Made by a program: the position numbers and the translations under genes. The notes under the pieces were generated by a model. That model was given only the letters and a program-made list of their open reading frames with translations. It had not been told where the DNA came from and ran no database searches. Below, one piece after another: positions 37,764 through 50,554 of a stretch of 64,000 bases of DNA. Origin of the DNA: Cunninghamella blakesleeana (lineage: Eukaryota; Mucoromycota; Mucoromycetes; Mucorales; Cunninghamellaceae); contig JAFCIZ010000006.1 in NCBI GenBank assembly GCA_017871115.1, positions 992,001 to 1,056,000 of the forward strand, given 5' to 3'. The stretch's first letter is position 1, and each line of letters opens with the position of its first letter.

Positions 37764-39733
37764 TAACTTTTTTTTTTTCTTTCTTTCTTTTTCTAATACA
37801 GTCTACAAAATCATCAATTTCTAAAGAATATCAGCAGTTATGCAAAGATATAGTTCAACGATTTTATAAAACCATTGAAAACAAATCACAATTGATTCAG
37901 CAATTGGAACGAATGGAACAAAAAAGTCGTGATACTACACAACAATTGGAACGAAAATTGAAGGATGCCAAAGACAGTGAACATAAATTGATAGAAGACC
38001 ATAAACAAAAATTGGATGAAATGAATAAACAAAATGAATTAAAGCAACGCAAACAATTGACTGAATTACAAACATTACGGCGAAAACATACACAATTGGT
38101 AAACAGTACCTCCACAATACGTACACAGCAAGAAAACACGATTCGTAATTTAAAAACATCTCTAGAAGATGCCAAGCATGATAAAAAGAAAGTGATCAAA
38201 CGAATGAAACAAGAATTGGCTCGATCAAAAGAAAGATGTCAACAGCATGAACGGGAAATAGAAAAGTGGACCCAAGTGGAAAAACAAGCAACACAAACAA
38301 AGAAGAAATGGGAAAAGGATGTATCTCATTTGAAATCAACAAATAAAAAACTAATGGATGAAAATAAGACACTTCAAGTTCAAATAAAACAAATCACCAC
38401 TTTAGTGAAAAAGGCTTTGGTACAAGAAAAAATAGATACTGTTGCATTGGCAAAAGCAATAGCTAGTATAACTCCAACATTTAATCACCGTCAATCTTCT
38501 TCTACTTCATGTTCTTCTAATACAACTTCCTCTTCCATAACAGCATCATCTATTTCTTCTTCTTCTACTGCCACTATTACTACTACTAATGCTACTACTA
38601 ATACTAATAATAAATCTATACCTCCTTCTATGTCATCTTTTGGATTTAACCCTCGTTTTCACCAACAACAACAACAACAGCAAAACAATCAAGGAAAAAG
38701 GCATTATAAAAAGGAATCTATTAAATTCATATCTATTCAACAAAAGGTTATGGAAAGAAAACGATTTATTCTTAGAGCCATCAATGCATTTGCTAGATGT
38801 CAATTACCTTCAAAATATATGGATGAACTTTATGAAAAGAGAGATCGATTAATACAAGAACAAAACGAATTAATAAAAGAACGTGATTTAGTCATTGAAG
38901 ATGAGCTAAAACATGCTGCCACTTCTACAATGAATAAAAAGGATATACCGCTGATACCACAATACATGGATGAACGAATTGATACCATTACAACAGAAAT
39001 TGATTTATTAAATCATACTATAAATAAATTAGAAACCTCTTATCAACCTTACCAACAAAAGCAGCAGCAGCAGCAGCAACAACAACAACGGCAACGTTCA
39101 TTAAATAATAACAATCAAACAGAGCGTATTGACGAAGATTGGGTAGATGTTGTAGATCAAGATATACATGTGACAGAAACGGATACAGATAATAAAGATG
39201 CAAAAGCAGGGTATGAAATTGCTTTATCTCTTATCAAAACATTGGAAGCAGATGAAAGTAAATTAATATGTGAAGCTTTATTAGACGATTTCATTCAGCT
39301 AAAACAAGATTATTATGTCATTCAATTATTATCTGGTCATTTAAATTCAACAATATCTAAACACCAAGAAATCATGGTCCAACTACGTAGAAAATTAATT
39401 TACAATGATAAAGTATTAAAAGAGCAACAACAGCATACTATTGTAGATGATTATTATCAACGCATGTTTTATGGCTCAACAAGGTTATGGAATGGTATGG
39501 TTTTATTAAATAATTCGTCTTCAACGCCTTCTTCTATTGCATCCTCTCCATCACTTGTATCTACCAAGGATGATGATGAAGAAGAAGACGATGACCATGA
39601 TATAGAAGTGGAAAACGAAACCGCTTGTAGTAATAACAACAACACAATGTTATCATCAACTTGCGGGGAAGATCAATCCTCAGTTGCTTCGGATACCACA
39701 ATGATTTTATCAAATATTACAATAATTGATTAA
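35005..39733 (+). CDS. Kinesin motor protein, kinesin-4 (KIF4/KIF21)-like
   Basis: Eight exons (35005-35030, 35151-35354, 35475-35501, 35616-35642, 35750-36028, 36131-36389, 36463-37665, 37802-39733) give 1,318 residues. The N-terminal motor spans about residues 9-370: [17 protein letters not shown]-loop GQTGSGKS (86-93), switch [12 protein letters not shown] (205-215), switch [10 protein letters not shown] (267-274), then [19 protein letters not shown]. The GTES...[11 protein letters not shown] loop and the motor-then-neck order fit kinesin-4 best. A coiled-coil neck follows, then a long Gln/Lys-rich disordered stretch (about 485-620), a second long coiled coil (about 700-890) and further helical segments. 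The tail is acidic and Ser-rich. Kinesin-4 motors are plus-end-directed and limit microtubule growth or act on spindle and cell-wall transport. Two consecutive 27-base exons carry the strand before the P-loop and the P-loop itself. Confidence 0.93.
37729..37761. repeat. TA microsatellite in a kinesin intron
   Basis: TA repeat in the intron at 37666-37801, just upstream of the pyrimidine tract and CAG acceptor. Confidence 0.8.
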
Positions 39734-40350
39734 AAAAAAAGATTTTTTTTTTTATATATACCAAATTTATTTAATTTATTTTTTAAATAATGATTCCCTA
39801 ATAAAGTATTCTATTTTTTTTATACAAGTAACAAAATTAAACTTTATTTAATAATGATATACAATAGCATATAAAACCTTATGGGATTGAATTCCTTACT
39901 ATATACAAGAATATAAAGAGTTTTATTTTTTAGGACTTTGACATTTTTTTAATATATATATATATATATAGTATATTTTATTTTTTATTCTATATGATAC
40001 TTTATTATTCAATATGGATGACTCTTTTTATCCTTCTTTCTATGTATAGTTACTCTATAATAGTTTTTTAACTAGGTGTAATAGGATTGTTGTAATAAAT
40101 TATATTTCTAATAATATGTGATTTAAAAAAAATGAATAACCCTCGATTAAAAAAAAAAAATCAAAGGACCGCATCTATATAATATAATATTTAAAGTTAT
40201 TATTATATAACAGAAAATCGATAAGATATGCATAAAAAATAAAATTCAAACTAAATAATTAATTATTTTCAAATAATTTTTTTTTATTATAATTTTCATT
40301 AATATTATATATATTCGTTAATAAATATTTACCAAATTGTAATATGCTAA

Positions 40351-40395
<45 letters not shown>

Positions 40396-40425
40396 CATGA
40401 TTAACTCCATCAAAAGGGGCATCTC

Positions 40426-40456
<31 letters not shown>

Positions 40457-41818
40457 GATACTAGATTAAATATAAAATAAAACAGTGTAATAATCTTATT
40501 CAAAGATAAAAGGGATGTAAAGTACCATCGCACTTAAAAAAAAAGGCGTCTCCATAAGCATTATATTTTATACATAAATAAATAAAAAAAAGAAGTTTAC
40601 TATATTTATGCTTTATCCGAGTACTTAAAACAAATGATCTCTATGCAAGGAGAAAATAATGAGAAATATAAGGGTGGGAAGAAAAAAAAAGATAATAAAT
40701 AAAAGAATTATAAATATAAATAATAGAAAAAGAAATCTAGATAATATTATAAAATAAAAAAGGTTAATACATACTAAATTGATAAAGTAATCAATTTATA
40801 TATAAAAATAAATAAGGGGATAAAAAACAATTCCATTATACCCCGATGTTCATCATTATATATAAAAGATAAGGTACGTGTGGTGGCTAAATCATTATAT
40901 ATATTTGACAACATTATTGTAAAAAAATTTAAAGTAAAAAAAAAAAACTTGTTTAACGGATCAACCAATTAAGGAAACTTTATTTGTATTATTTTTATTT
41001 TTTACGTTTAAATATATATTAAAAGTATTTTTTTGAAAATAAAGAACGAAAAATGAAAAAAAAAAAAAGTAAGATGATGAAATTTACCTACTTTATGATA
41101 AATAAGTAATCATTTTTACTAATATATATATATATATATATATGTACGTATATATAATATGATTATAAAACAAGAAAAGATTGCCAAAATAGGGTTTATC
41201 GCCTTTTTTATATTATGTAAAAGATGAAAGGATATTTATATATAAATATATATATATATATATATCATCTATCATCTATATATATTCTAAAAAAAAAAAA
41301 AAAAAAAACATCATCAATATTATTATAAATACATGTAACATATTAAAAAAAATTCACATCTCATATATATATATATATATATATTACATATACACCTTTT
41401 TTTCCCTTAAAAAAATTAAAAAAAAAGTGGGGAAGTTAATTATTAAATGAGAAAAATAAGCGGAGAAATAATGAGAAACATGACAAAATAGTCAATATTT
41501 TTCCCAGGACTAGAAAAGCTTGGTATCTTTTTAGTTGAAAAAAAAAAAAATGCATAATATCATTCCGAGTAAAAAATAAAAATATATTTTATTTACAACA
41601 AATAAAAATAATATGATAATGATGGTGATTGATAGATAATAAATAATAGGGGGGAAAAAAGAAAGAGAGTGAGAAAGAAAGAAAGAAAGAAAGAAAGAGA
41701 AATAGAATAATAATAATAAAAAGAATAATGTGATCTAAAATATATGCAATAATAAAAAAAAAAAAAAAATTATATGTACGTATGAAAATGTATGATCTTT
41801 TTCTTTTTCTTCTTTTTC
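39734..41818. other. Intergenic, convergent gene ends, homopolymer-rich
   Basis: About 2.1 kb between converging stops. It holds a 43-base T run (40353-40395), a T13-A18 palindrome (40426-40456), TA microsatellites near 39951-39971, 41121-41143 and 41362-41384, and a GAAA tetranucleotide run near 41673-41700. I see no supported coding frame. Confidence 0.65.
40353..40456. repeat. T43 run and T13-A18 palindrome
   Basis: A 43-base T homopolymer at 40353-40395. Thirty bases further on, a T13 run turns directly into an A18 run (40426-40456). The longest homopolymer in the window. Confidence 0.85.
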
Positions 41819-42502
41819 TTAAAAAGGTACAACTGTATGAATGGATGGTAAGGGATGATAATGTGGTAATGAGGAAGATGAAGAAATAGGTGGTAAAGTA
41901 CGATCTAAAGGAGGACGATTTAATAAATCCAATAATGAAGTAGCATTATGATTATGATTATGATTATGATTAATTAAAGTTGATGATGTAGTATAATCCC
42001 AATGGCATTCAAGAGGTATTAATTTTTTATTTAGTTGGCGTGATGTTAAAGTAGGTGAATTATCTGGTGTTAGTAAATATTCTGTATCCGATAAATCGCC
42101 TACAGACATAACAGGTGAAGGAGGGGTTGAATTTTTATTTTTTTTAGAAGGTTTCTTTGTATATGGTTGATGATGTTGGTTTTTTAATTTATTATTTTTA
42201 CTATTACTATGTTGGTGAGAAGAAGAGGTGTGTATCCGTGAATGTCTTGTTAATTCATCAGAACGAGAAAATCTTTTTTCGCAACCCGGAAAAGTACATT
42301 GATGAGGCTTTTCACCAGTGTGTGTACGAATATGTCTTGTTTGATGTTCTAGCCTATAAAATGATTTAGGACATATAGGACATTTATAAGGTCTTGGTAT
42401 AGTTGATTTATTATTATTATTATTGTTGGGTTGCTGCTGTTGTTGTGCTGTTGGTGACGCCGTTGATAAAAATAATAGGTGATTAGCTGCTTGATATTCC
42501 AT
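41819..42502 (-). CDS. CREA: CreA/Mig1-type C2H2 zinc-finger repressor
   Basis: Intronless, 227 residues. Two adjacent C2H2 fingers at about residues 39-92 match the CreA/Mig1 signature closely: [20 protein letters not shown], the linker RTHTGEKPH, then [24 protein letters not shown] and RSDELT are the helix residues that read the GC box of glucose-repressed promoters. Before the fingers lie Gln and Asn runs; after them a Lys-rich patch, a [15 protein letters not shown] stretch and a Ser/Pro tail. At 227 residues it is much shorter than ascomycete CreA (about 400), so much of the usual C-terminal regulatory region is absent. The product is expected in the nucleus as a carbon-catabolite repressor, with phosphorylation by Snf1 a plausible control. 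The gene shares a 650-base upstream region with RRP43. Confidence 0.9.
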   Translation of the reverse strand: MEYQAANHLLFLSTASPTAQQQQQPNNNNNNKSTIPRPYKCPICPKSFYRLEHQTRHIRTHTGEKPHQCTFPGCEKRFSRSDELTRHSRIHTSSSHQHSNSKNNKLKNQHHQPYTKKPSKKNKNSTPPSPVMSVGDLSDTEYLLTPDNSPTLTSRQLNKKLIPLECHWDYTTSSTLINHNHNHNHNATSLLDLLNRPPLDRTLPPISSSSSLPHYHPLPSIHTVVPF

Positions 42503-42848
42503 TATTTAATTAAATGATAATAATAATAAAAAATTAAAAAAAAAATTAGTTGAAAAATGAAAAGAAAGAGAAAAGAAAAAGAATTTTTTTTTTTTAAATC
42601 AATTTATTTTATAAGCATTAATGAAAAAATAATCTGGGGTTTAATCAGATAGGGATTTCTCTCTTCCCTTTTTCTCCCTTTTCTCTCCCCCTCTTTTACT
42701 TAAAATGGGAGATACAAAGAGAAAATTTTATTATATAAAGATTTCCTTAAGTAGGATAAGATCACACCATAATCTCTTTTTCTTTCTTTTTGATAAACAT
42801 ATGAAAAAATATAAAGAATAATAATTATTATAATTCTTTATTAAATAC

Positions 42849-42884
<36 letters not shown>

Positions 42885-43155
42885 TTTATATTTAAAATTA
42901 TGTATACATTTATACATATATATATATTATGTATATTTATATATGAATATTATATATATTATATATTCTATTCTATTCTATTCTAAAAGGTGGAAAAAAA
43001 ATAAAATAAAAGCCACTATTTTAAATGCCGATTTTTTTTTCATATTAGGAATTTCAATTTTTTTTTTTCCTTCACCTTCCCTTTTTCATTTTTTTTTTTG
43101 TTATTTTATTATTATTTATTATTTATTATCATTATTCTTATACAAGATTTAAATC
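42503..43155. other. Divergent promoter region CreA-like / RRP43
   Basis: About 650 bases with a pyrimidine block at 42658-42700, a TA microsatellite at 42851-42880 and T runs before the RRP43 start. No frame of note. Confidence 0.55.
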
Positions 43156-44677
43156 ATGGAAACGTTACAAAAGTTTGAGATCTTTAGTCGCATTCAACCT
43201 CATGAATATGTAAGACGATTCATTGATCAAAAAGTAAGACCTGATGGACGCTTATTAGATCGATTCAGAAGTACTTTGATTACAACCAATGTTATTACAA
43301 CTGCTAATGCAAGTGCTATGGTACGATTAGGTGGTACGACCGTAGTATGTGGTATTAAGGCTGAAGTGGCAGAACCAAAAATTGATCAACCTAAACAAGG
43401 CTTTTTTGGTAACTATTTCTATATATATATATAGCAGAGAAATAAAGGAAAAAAGAAAAGTAATATTAATATGATCTATATATATTTTTGTTTGTTTGTA
43501 TTATTTTGTATTTATACTAGTTCCTAATATTGAATTATCACCTCTTTGTTCAGCTAAATTTAAACCAGGACCACCAAGTGAACAAGCTCAAACTATATCT
43601 GAAACTATATATCAATTATTTACAAAGTAAGAAGATAGAAAATAAAGATAATCTGTCAAAATAATAAATACTCTTTATATTGATTATAATCATTATTATT
43701 ATTATTATATATTGTTTGTGATGGATTATCTATCAATCTATTTATAAATTAGATCAAATATTCTTCCTTTAACGAATTTATGTATTGAAGAAGGTAAAGC
43801 TGTATGGGTACTTTATGCAGATATTGTATGTTTAAATTATGATGGTAATATATTGGATGCAAGTCTTTTAGCTTTAGTAGCAGCTCTTAAACATTGTAAG
43901 TAGGTTGATCATCATCAAGGTCTTATAAAAAAGACGTGTTTTTATATATATATATATACTTACATAGGGAGAAGGGAGGGAAGGAGTGAAAAAAAAAAAG
44001 GAATAATGACGGGGAAAGTTGGGGAATTTTTTGATCGATATGGAAAAAAACTGAAAATGTTTTCCCAAACTTTTTCTTTTTCTTTATTTTTCATTTTGTT
44101 ATGAAACGTTTTTTTATTTTATTTTCCTTGGAGCATGGGAGAAAAAATAAAAAAAAAAAAAAGAGGAGGAAAAAAATAAAAGAGAAATGATAGAAAAATA
44201 AAATAATAATAGTAAAAAAAAAAATGATGATCGAAAAAGGGATTTTTATTATTTCATAATATATTATGTATATATAAATATATGATGGGAAAAGAATATA
44301 AAACTGATTATTATTATTATATTATATATATATATTATTACTATGATATATTAATAGTGAAATTACCTAAAACAGAATTTTCATCTGACACCATGACAGT
44401 AGAAGCTTCAAATGAAGAAGAAATGATTCAACCTTTTGATTTGACAAGATTCCCAGTAGCATCTACGTTTTGTATATTCCCACCTCATGCATTATTATCG
44501 GATCCAAATGATACAGAAGAAGCTTTAGCTAAAGAAACAATTACTATTATTATGGACACCGATGGTGATGTATTACATGTATATAAAAATGGAGGTAATA
44601 GTATAGATATTAATGTAATGAAAGATTGTTTTGAAAGAAGTCGGAAAAGAATTGACGAAGTAAAAGCTTTAATCTAA
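43156..44677 (+). CDS. RRP43: RNA exosome core subunit RRP43 (EXOSC8)
   Basis: Four exons (43156-43408, 43521-43626, 43753-43895, 44358-44677) give 273 residues, the normal size. The RNase PH fold is recognisable: the N-terminal HEYVRRFIDQKVRPDGR, ASAMVRLGGTTVVCGIKAEV, LSPLCSAKFKPGPPSEQAQ, CIEEGKAVWVLYADIVCLNYDG and the second-half stretch FPVASTFCIF. In the eukaryotic exosome this subunit is one of six PH-ring members; it has lost phosphorolytic activity and helps form the channel that feeds RNA to Rrp44. It acts in nucleus and cytoplasm in rRNA processing and RNA decay. The third intron is unusually long for this window (462 bases). Confidence 0.95.
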
Positions 44678-45402
44678 AAATATAATTATATAATAAATTA
44701 TAATTTTTCAGCATGGTTTAAAATATATAAAAAGTGGGTGGGGCCTTATCTAATAATAATATGTGTGTGAAATTTTAAGTTATTCTGTAAAATGTGGAGA
44801 AAAAAAAAAATTATGTAGTATATTTTGTGGGAAAAATATGTTAATCACCTATTTTTTTCTTATTCCATTTTTCTTTTTAATTCATCTCCCCCCAATTTAT
44901 TAAAGTTGGGGTCTTTAAGAGAAAAAATCCCAATTTTGACATGAAAGGTATTAAAATACTTTAAAAGGAGAATGGTGCTAAATTCAGGTTATTTCCCTTT
45001 TCCTTTTTTTTAATCAAGCACATTTTTTTTTAATTCTATCTTATCATTAAATGATTGACATATGAAATAATACATGTATTTATTTGCATATATTATATAC
45101 TCTATTATTAATATTACTTTATTGATAGATAAATATTATATCTGGTATTTTTTATAATAACAAAAAAAAAAAAAACGTAAAAAATATTTAGAAATTGTCG
45201 CTGAAAGTAATACAAAATGAAGTATAAACTTTTTTTTAAAAAAAAAGTCCATTGTTATAATTTTTTTTTTACGATTATATATATTTCCTTTTTTATCATG
45301 ACCAAATAAATAGACAAGATGTTATCTTAAAAATATATATTCCGTTATCGTATATATATTGGCAAATAATTAATCATACTATAGTAATTTTTTATTTCGT
45401 AA
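44678..45402. other. Intergenic, convergent gene ends
   Basis: About 725 bases between the RRP43 and CLASP stops. A/T-rich with a T8-A10 tract near 45232-45248 and T runs. No coding frame. Confidence 0.6.
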
Positions 45403-48400
45403 TTAGATTTTTTTCGTTTGTTGAATATAATGATCTAATAAGTTACGCTGTTCGTCTTTTAAACCAGGTAAATAATCTTGAATGTCTTCATTATTTAATA
45501 CATGAGAAAACGATACCAACGTATTCACACAAGATTTTCGTATAGATAACATCGAATGATTAAAACCCTATTCATTTATATTTTAAAAAATAATATATAT
45601 ATTTAAAGTTTATTATCCAATCATATTACATAATCTTCTCATGTTTTTTGTTTTTATTTTTTATTTTTACCATAATAAAGATCATCGTCCATTCTGCTTT
45701 TTTTAATAATCCAGTTACTATTAATGGTGTCATACGAGAACTTGATATTGATATAATATTGAATAATGTATCTAAAGGATCAACATACATTAAAACACTT
45801 GTTGTAGAAGAAGGTGCTATTTTTTGATTCTGTTGTCTACTTATTTCTTCCTCCAAAAGTGATTCTATAATTATTATACTATCATTGATACTCATCGTTT
45901 TAAACAGTTTATCTAATATATCATCAACAAGTATCGAAATCTAAGAATTTAGGTAATACAAATATACATAGTTAATTGGATGTGCGTATTATTCTTATTT
46001 TCTTTTTTTTTTTCTTTTTTCTTTTTTTACCTGAGTATATTTTTCTCTATGTAAATAGATTAATTTTCTTACAAGTATATTGTTAAACGGTAAAACGGTT
46101 CCGATTTGAAATAATTTAGGTTGATAAGATAAGAGGTTTTTTAATAAAAATAAAGAATCCATTGTCGTGCTATTCCTTGAATGGTTTAAAATATATATTA
46201 TTTTTTGTAAAGTATAGTCAAATAATGTTGTTTCTTCATAGTCTTTATGAACAGGTTGCACCCATATATTCTTTTCAGTAGATTTGTTATTAGATAAGTT
46301 TGCAACATCACGTTCACTTTGTTGTAATAATTCTTTAATATCCATCATTTGTTTATCATTCATTAAATTTTGGGAAAATATGCTATACTCTGATGATGAT
46401 AATGGTATTTGGGGCATATAATTTATTTCTGTACTATTCTCATTCACTGGGGTATCTATTTGCTTTTTATCATCGTTTTCTACGGTAATATCTTCATTTT
46501 CATTAATATCATTGATGTTGTTTGGTTCCTAAAAAAAGAAAGAAAAGAATTAAAAAAATCATCAGTTAAAAATTTTTTTTTATCAAGTAGACAGCTTTTA
46601 TTTAATAGATCTTTTTTTATATGTAATTTTTTTAACAAGTCATTTTTTTATATTTTTTATTACATGGATAGAAATAAGAGATTGCTCTGGTGATAGAGTA
46701 TCCAATTGAATCGACCCATAACTAGTATCAAGGACATCAATTTCATCTGATAAAAGTTCCAATGAAATATCATTTAAATCATAGGCTTGGCACTGGTCTG
46801 ATATATTGGTGGTACTGGATAATGTTTGATTAGGAGTATTTATTTGATTTTCGTTATTCTCATTAATATTATTACTGCTATTATTACCTTCTTCTAGCTG
46901 TTGTTGTGATATTACATCACTATACGAAGGTGGAGGTTCATCATACAATAGTTCCTCAGTGCTTTGAAGTGAGTTGTTGTCTTCTTCTTGTTGTTGCTGA
47001 CTTTGTCCTTCAATATTATATTCGGGCGTATGAGATGGTTGATTGTTTTGATACTGGTTACATAATGCATTATTATTATTATTATTTCCAACAAATGTAT
47101 TGAGTAATTTGGTAATATCATCATCATCTAGCTGCTTTATCACTAATTCATACACATATTCATTAGAAGCTTGAATCCGCTTTGTGAGAGAGATAAGAAG
47201 GGTAAATAAGGTAGGGTGAATAGACATAGAAGATTTAAATAGTCGTAATATTGATTCAAAACATAGTTCCATATTATCATTATTTTTAAACCACTCTATT
47301 GCTATATTTGTTTTCCCCTTCATTAGCCAAGGTTCACTACCTTTCATTATATCTATTTGTTCAGTACTATTACTGTCATTATTATTATTATTGTTGTTGT
47401 TGTTATTGTTGTTATACTGATGATGATCTAATCCAATATAATCACATAAGAGTTCATCAATCCAATTTAATATCCCATAAACTAGATCATCTCTTACTTG
47501 ATCACTAGAATAATGGCTATCACAACTATTATATAATAACATTGGTTTTGAACCAGAGAGTTGTTTTTTTGCATTTTGATCTTTTAATCCGGCTCCACCT
47601 GCATACGTTGACATTAAAAGAATATCCAAAAGTGATTTGATAAGGTTGGGATAATGATATTTTAAATATAATTTTAATCTTTCTAATCCAATTTTTGTTG
47701 TCAAGGTGTAATATTTGAATTGGTCGTTAATACTTGTACATTCGTAAAGAATATTATCATCGTTATCCTCATTATTCTTATTATTAGTATTATTACTGTT
47801 ATTAAATTTATTGCTATTGGATCTACATTCTTGATGACTTGCAAGTATTAAGGTTGGTATAAAGTGCTGTAAGGATAATAAATTAACAAAGATACCTGCA
47901 AGGCAGTCCCATGACATTAATTGATTACAAAGCGATTCATTTTTCAGCATTCTTTCTGGTGAAAGATAATTTAATAGTACGGGGATTAAATCAACGCGGC
48001 TAGGTACTGTGGAAGGAAGTAAGATGTCATTTTCATATAATGGTGTTCGAGAAAGAGGAATTAATCTATCTGCAAGAATACGTAATGCATTGCAATTAGC
48101 ATTGATATCGTCACTTCTAAGCATATGTAGTAATGAAGCTGATGCAAGAATTGGTGGGCTATTATTGTTATTATTATTATTTAATAGTTTAGGTTGAGAT
48201 GATGATGATGGTATTGATATCTTTGATTGATTAGTGAATTTATTCATGGATGAATCAGATACGGTACGTCTAAATGGTGGAGGTGGTTTAGAGGAGGATT
48301 GAGTCGTTTTTGTAAATTTTGTTTGCTTGTTGTTGTCATTTATGGTTGATATATGCTCTTTTTCTGATTTTAATCGTTGGTTTTTTGGTAGATTACATGT

Positions 48401-49501
48401 ACTTGCTTCCCTTTTTCTTGTGATAGGTGAATTTATTTGATTTGGTTTTAATTTTTCTAGTTGTTTTCTTGTTAATAAATCAAAAGATTGTAAAATCCTA
48501 TAAATAAGTACAAATATCAATATTGATATTAAATAAAATTGTTAAATTCGTGATCTTTGTTATAATTATTTTCATCAGTTTACTTCTTAATATTTTTATT
48601 GCTTACTTTTCTGAGCGTGCTGGATAATATTGTTGATATAACCAAAAGATAGTTCTACATACCTCACGTACATGAGGAGTAGCATCAAGTAATCCAATTT
48701 TTAAAAATAGATCAATATGATGAAGTGCATGATGTCGTTCCATATTGGTCCGTACATGTGGGTTGACGATATGTGTGTCTAAATATGTTTTCATATATAT
48801 CGACGTAAAATGCCTTACTTGATTATTTTTATCTTTAAAAGCTGATGCAAGAAGCGTAATCACTTTATTATGATAGGTGGTGGTTGATAAAAAACAAATT
48901 GTTGTCTCTTTTGCTTTGTTGGCTATTATTTGTTTGCTTGAATTGCTACATTGTAATAATCCAATAAATAATGTTTCAAAAGTATAAGAGTCAATCTCTT
49001 TTCCTAAATATTGCCCAATACTGGTGATGGTATTAAAAGCGACAAGCGCATACTTTGTCCTTAAACTTTTGGTCTATTATCATTATTATCAAAAATAAAA
49101 TAAAATAAAAATTCAGTTTCAAGTTTAATAAAATGTTCAATTAGCTAAATAAATATATATACCTAATTTTTTTTATTCATAGCTTTGTTTAATAACACTT
49201 ACGGCATCAGCTATACCCAAGACTAAATCATGAATGCCATTTAATATAATAGATTTACGCTCTAAAAAACTTTTATCTTGCAAAGTTGTATTTATCAAAG
49301 TAAGTATTTGATCACGTTTTTCCCAATTAGATTCTGCTTCTTTTCCTTGAAAATATTTTATGGCCGCTGAAAATTCACGCTCTAAATCTTTATTTGATAT
49401 AATCTATACTCAGTAAAAGTTTATTATTATTATTGTTATTAGTTTTAAGATAATAGATTAAATATTATATATAAAATATATTATATTTATCAATTTACCA
49501 T
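45403..49501 (-). CDS. CLASP family microtubule-stabilising protein (TOG/HEAT repeats)
   Basis: Seven exons (49499-49501, 49203-49403, 48607-49073, 46664-48497, 46031-46528, 45671-45940, 45403-45567) give 1,145 residues. The first TOG domain covers about residues 2-240: the opening LEREFSAAIKYFQGKEAESNW, then RKSIILNGIHDLVLG, RTKYALVAFNTITSIGQYLG and PHVREVCRTIFWLYQQYYP, the CLASP_N signature, followed by ILQSFDLLTRKQLEKL. A basic Ser-rich linker with FRRTVSDSSM comes next. Two further helical blocks follow, separated by Asn/Gln-rich insertions. The last exon (GFNHSMLSIRKSCVNTLV) resembles the C-terminal CLASP helices. CLASP/Stu1/Peg1 proteins promote microtubule rescue and spindle integrity. 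No in-frame ATG exists in exon 2 and a stop precedes it, so I placed the start in a 3-base exon ATG directly before a GTAAAT donor; that start is inference. Confidence 0.85.
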
Positions 49502-49732
49502 TTTTTATATCATAGCAATAGAAAGTTTAAGAGATAGAGATTAAAGAAATTGTAAAGAGAATACACCTCTAAATTTTTTTCTAGTTAAATCTTGGAGTAT
49601 CACACTGAGTTTAAAATTTATTGATTATAAAAAATTGTCACGACCAAATTTTTTTCTTGCCTCTTTTTTTTTAACACATTTAGAATATATTCCATTTATT
49701 TTATATTTATTAAATATATATATATATATATA
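49502..49732. promoter_or_regulatory. Short divergent promoter CLASP / U2 B''
   Basis: Only 231 bases separate the proposed CLASP start and the U2 B'' start on opposite strands, so both must be driven from this piece or have 5' leaders that overlap. It is A/T-rich with a TA run near 49716-49731. Confidence 0.5.
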
Positions 49733-50411
49733 ATGACTGAAAATGAACCAAATCCAACCTTGTATATACAAAACTTGAACAATCGTATCAATGTTATAGG
49801 TAATAAAATCATATATAAATATATGTAAACAATCAATTAGAAAAAATAGTAATGCAAGAGCAATAATAACAATAACAATAACAATCATACTTTATTTTTC
49901 TTTTTATTATGTATAAAAATATGTATAATGATAATTTTATTTAGAGTTAAAAAAGGCATTATATTGTTTATTTGGTTCATATGGTGAAGTTATCGATGTT
50001 AAAGTTCGCAGAACAGAAAAATTACGTGAACAAGCATTTTTATCATATACAAATATCACCTCTGCAACAACAGCTTTAAGAGGTTTAAATGGATTTGTAT
50101 TTTATGGAAAACCTTTGGTAAAAAAAAAAAAGGAAATTAAAGAAGAATGATATATGCGTAAATGTGAACAGAATTTATAAATAAGATTTTTAATAATTCT
50201 TTTTTTATTTAATTTATTTCCATATATATAATATTAGAAAATCTTTTATGCTAAGGAAAAGTCTGATGCAGTAGCAAAATTAGATGGTACATTTAAATTA
50301 AGGAATAGACAATCAACAACTTTAGGAAAGAGAACAGCTGGCGATGAAGAACACGAACAACATTCAAAACTTGCAAGAAACGATTCGGAATCGGATGACG
50401 ATTCAGAGTAG
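49733..50411 (+). CDS. MSL1: U2 snRNP protein B'' (U1A/U2B''/Msl1 family)
   Basis: Three exons (49733-49799, 49945-50117, 50238-50411) give 137 residues. A single N-terminal RRM has RNP2 LYIQNL at about residues 10-15, ELKKALYCLFGSYGEVIDV, RNP1-like REQAFLSY, and TTALRGLNGFVFYGKPLKI with KIFYAKEKSD closing the domain. The EPNPTLYIQNLN opening and LKKALY are typical of U1A/U2B''. A short acidic tail (NDSESDDDSE) replaces the second RRM of the animal protein, as in yeast Msl1. It is expected to bind stem-loop IV of U2 snRNA together with U2 A' and act in spliceosome assembly in the nucleus. That fits the intron-dense genome. Confidence 0.93.
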
Positions 50412-50523
50412 AAAACACTTGTCATATTTATATAAATATATAATATTCCATTCTTTAAAAATAATAATAGTAAGGCATTGGTTTCATGGTTATGCACCTT
50501 ATATATATAAAAGTATATATGTT

Positions 50524-50554
<31 letters not shown>

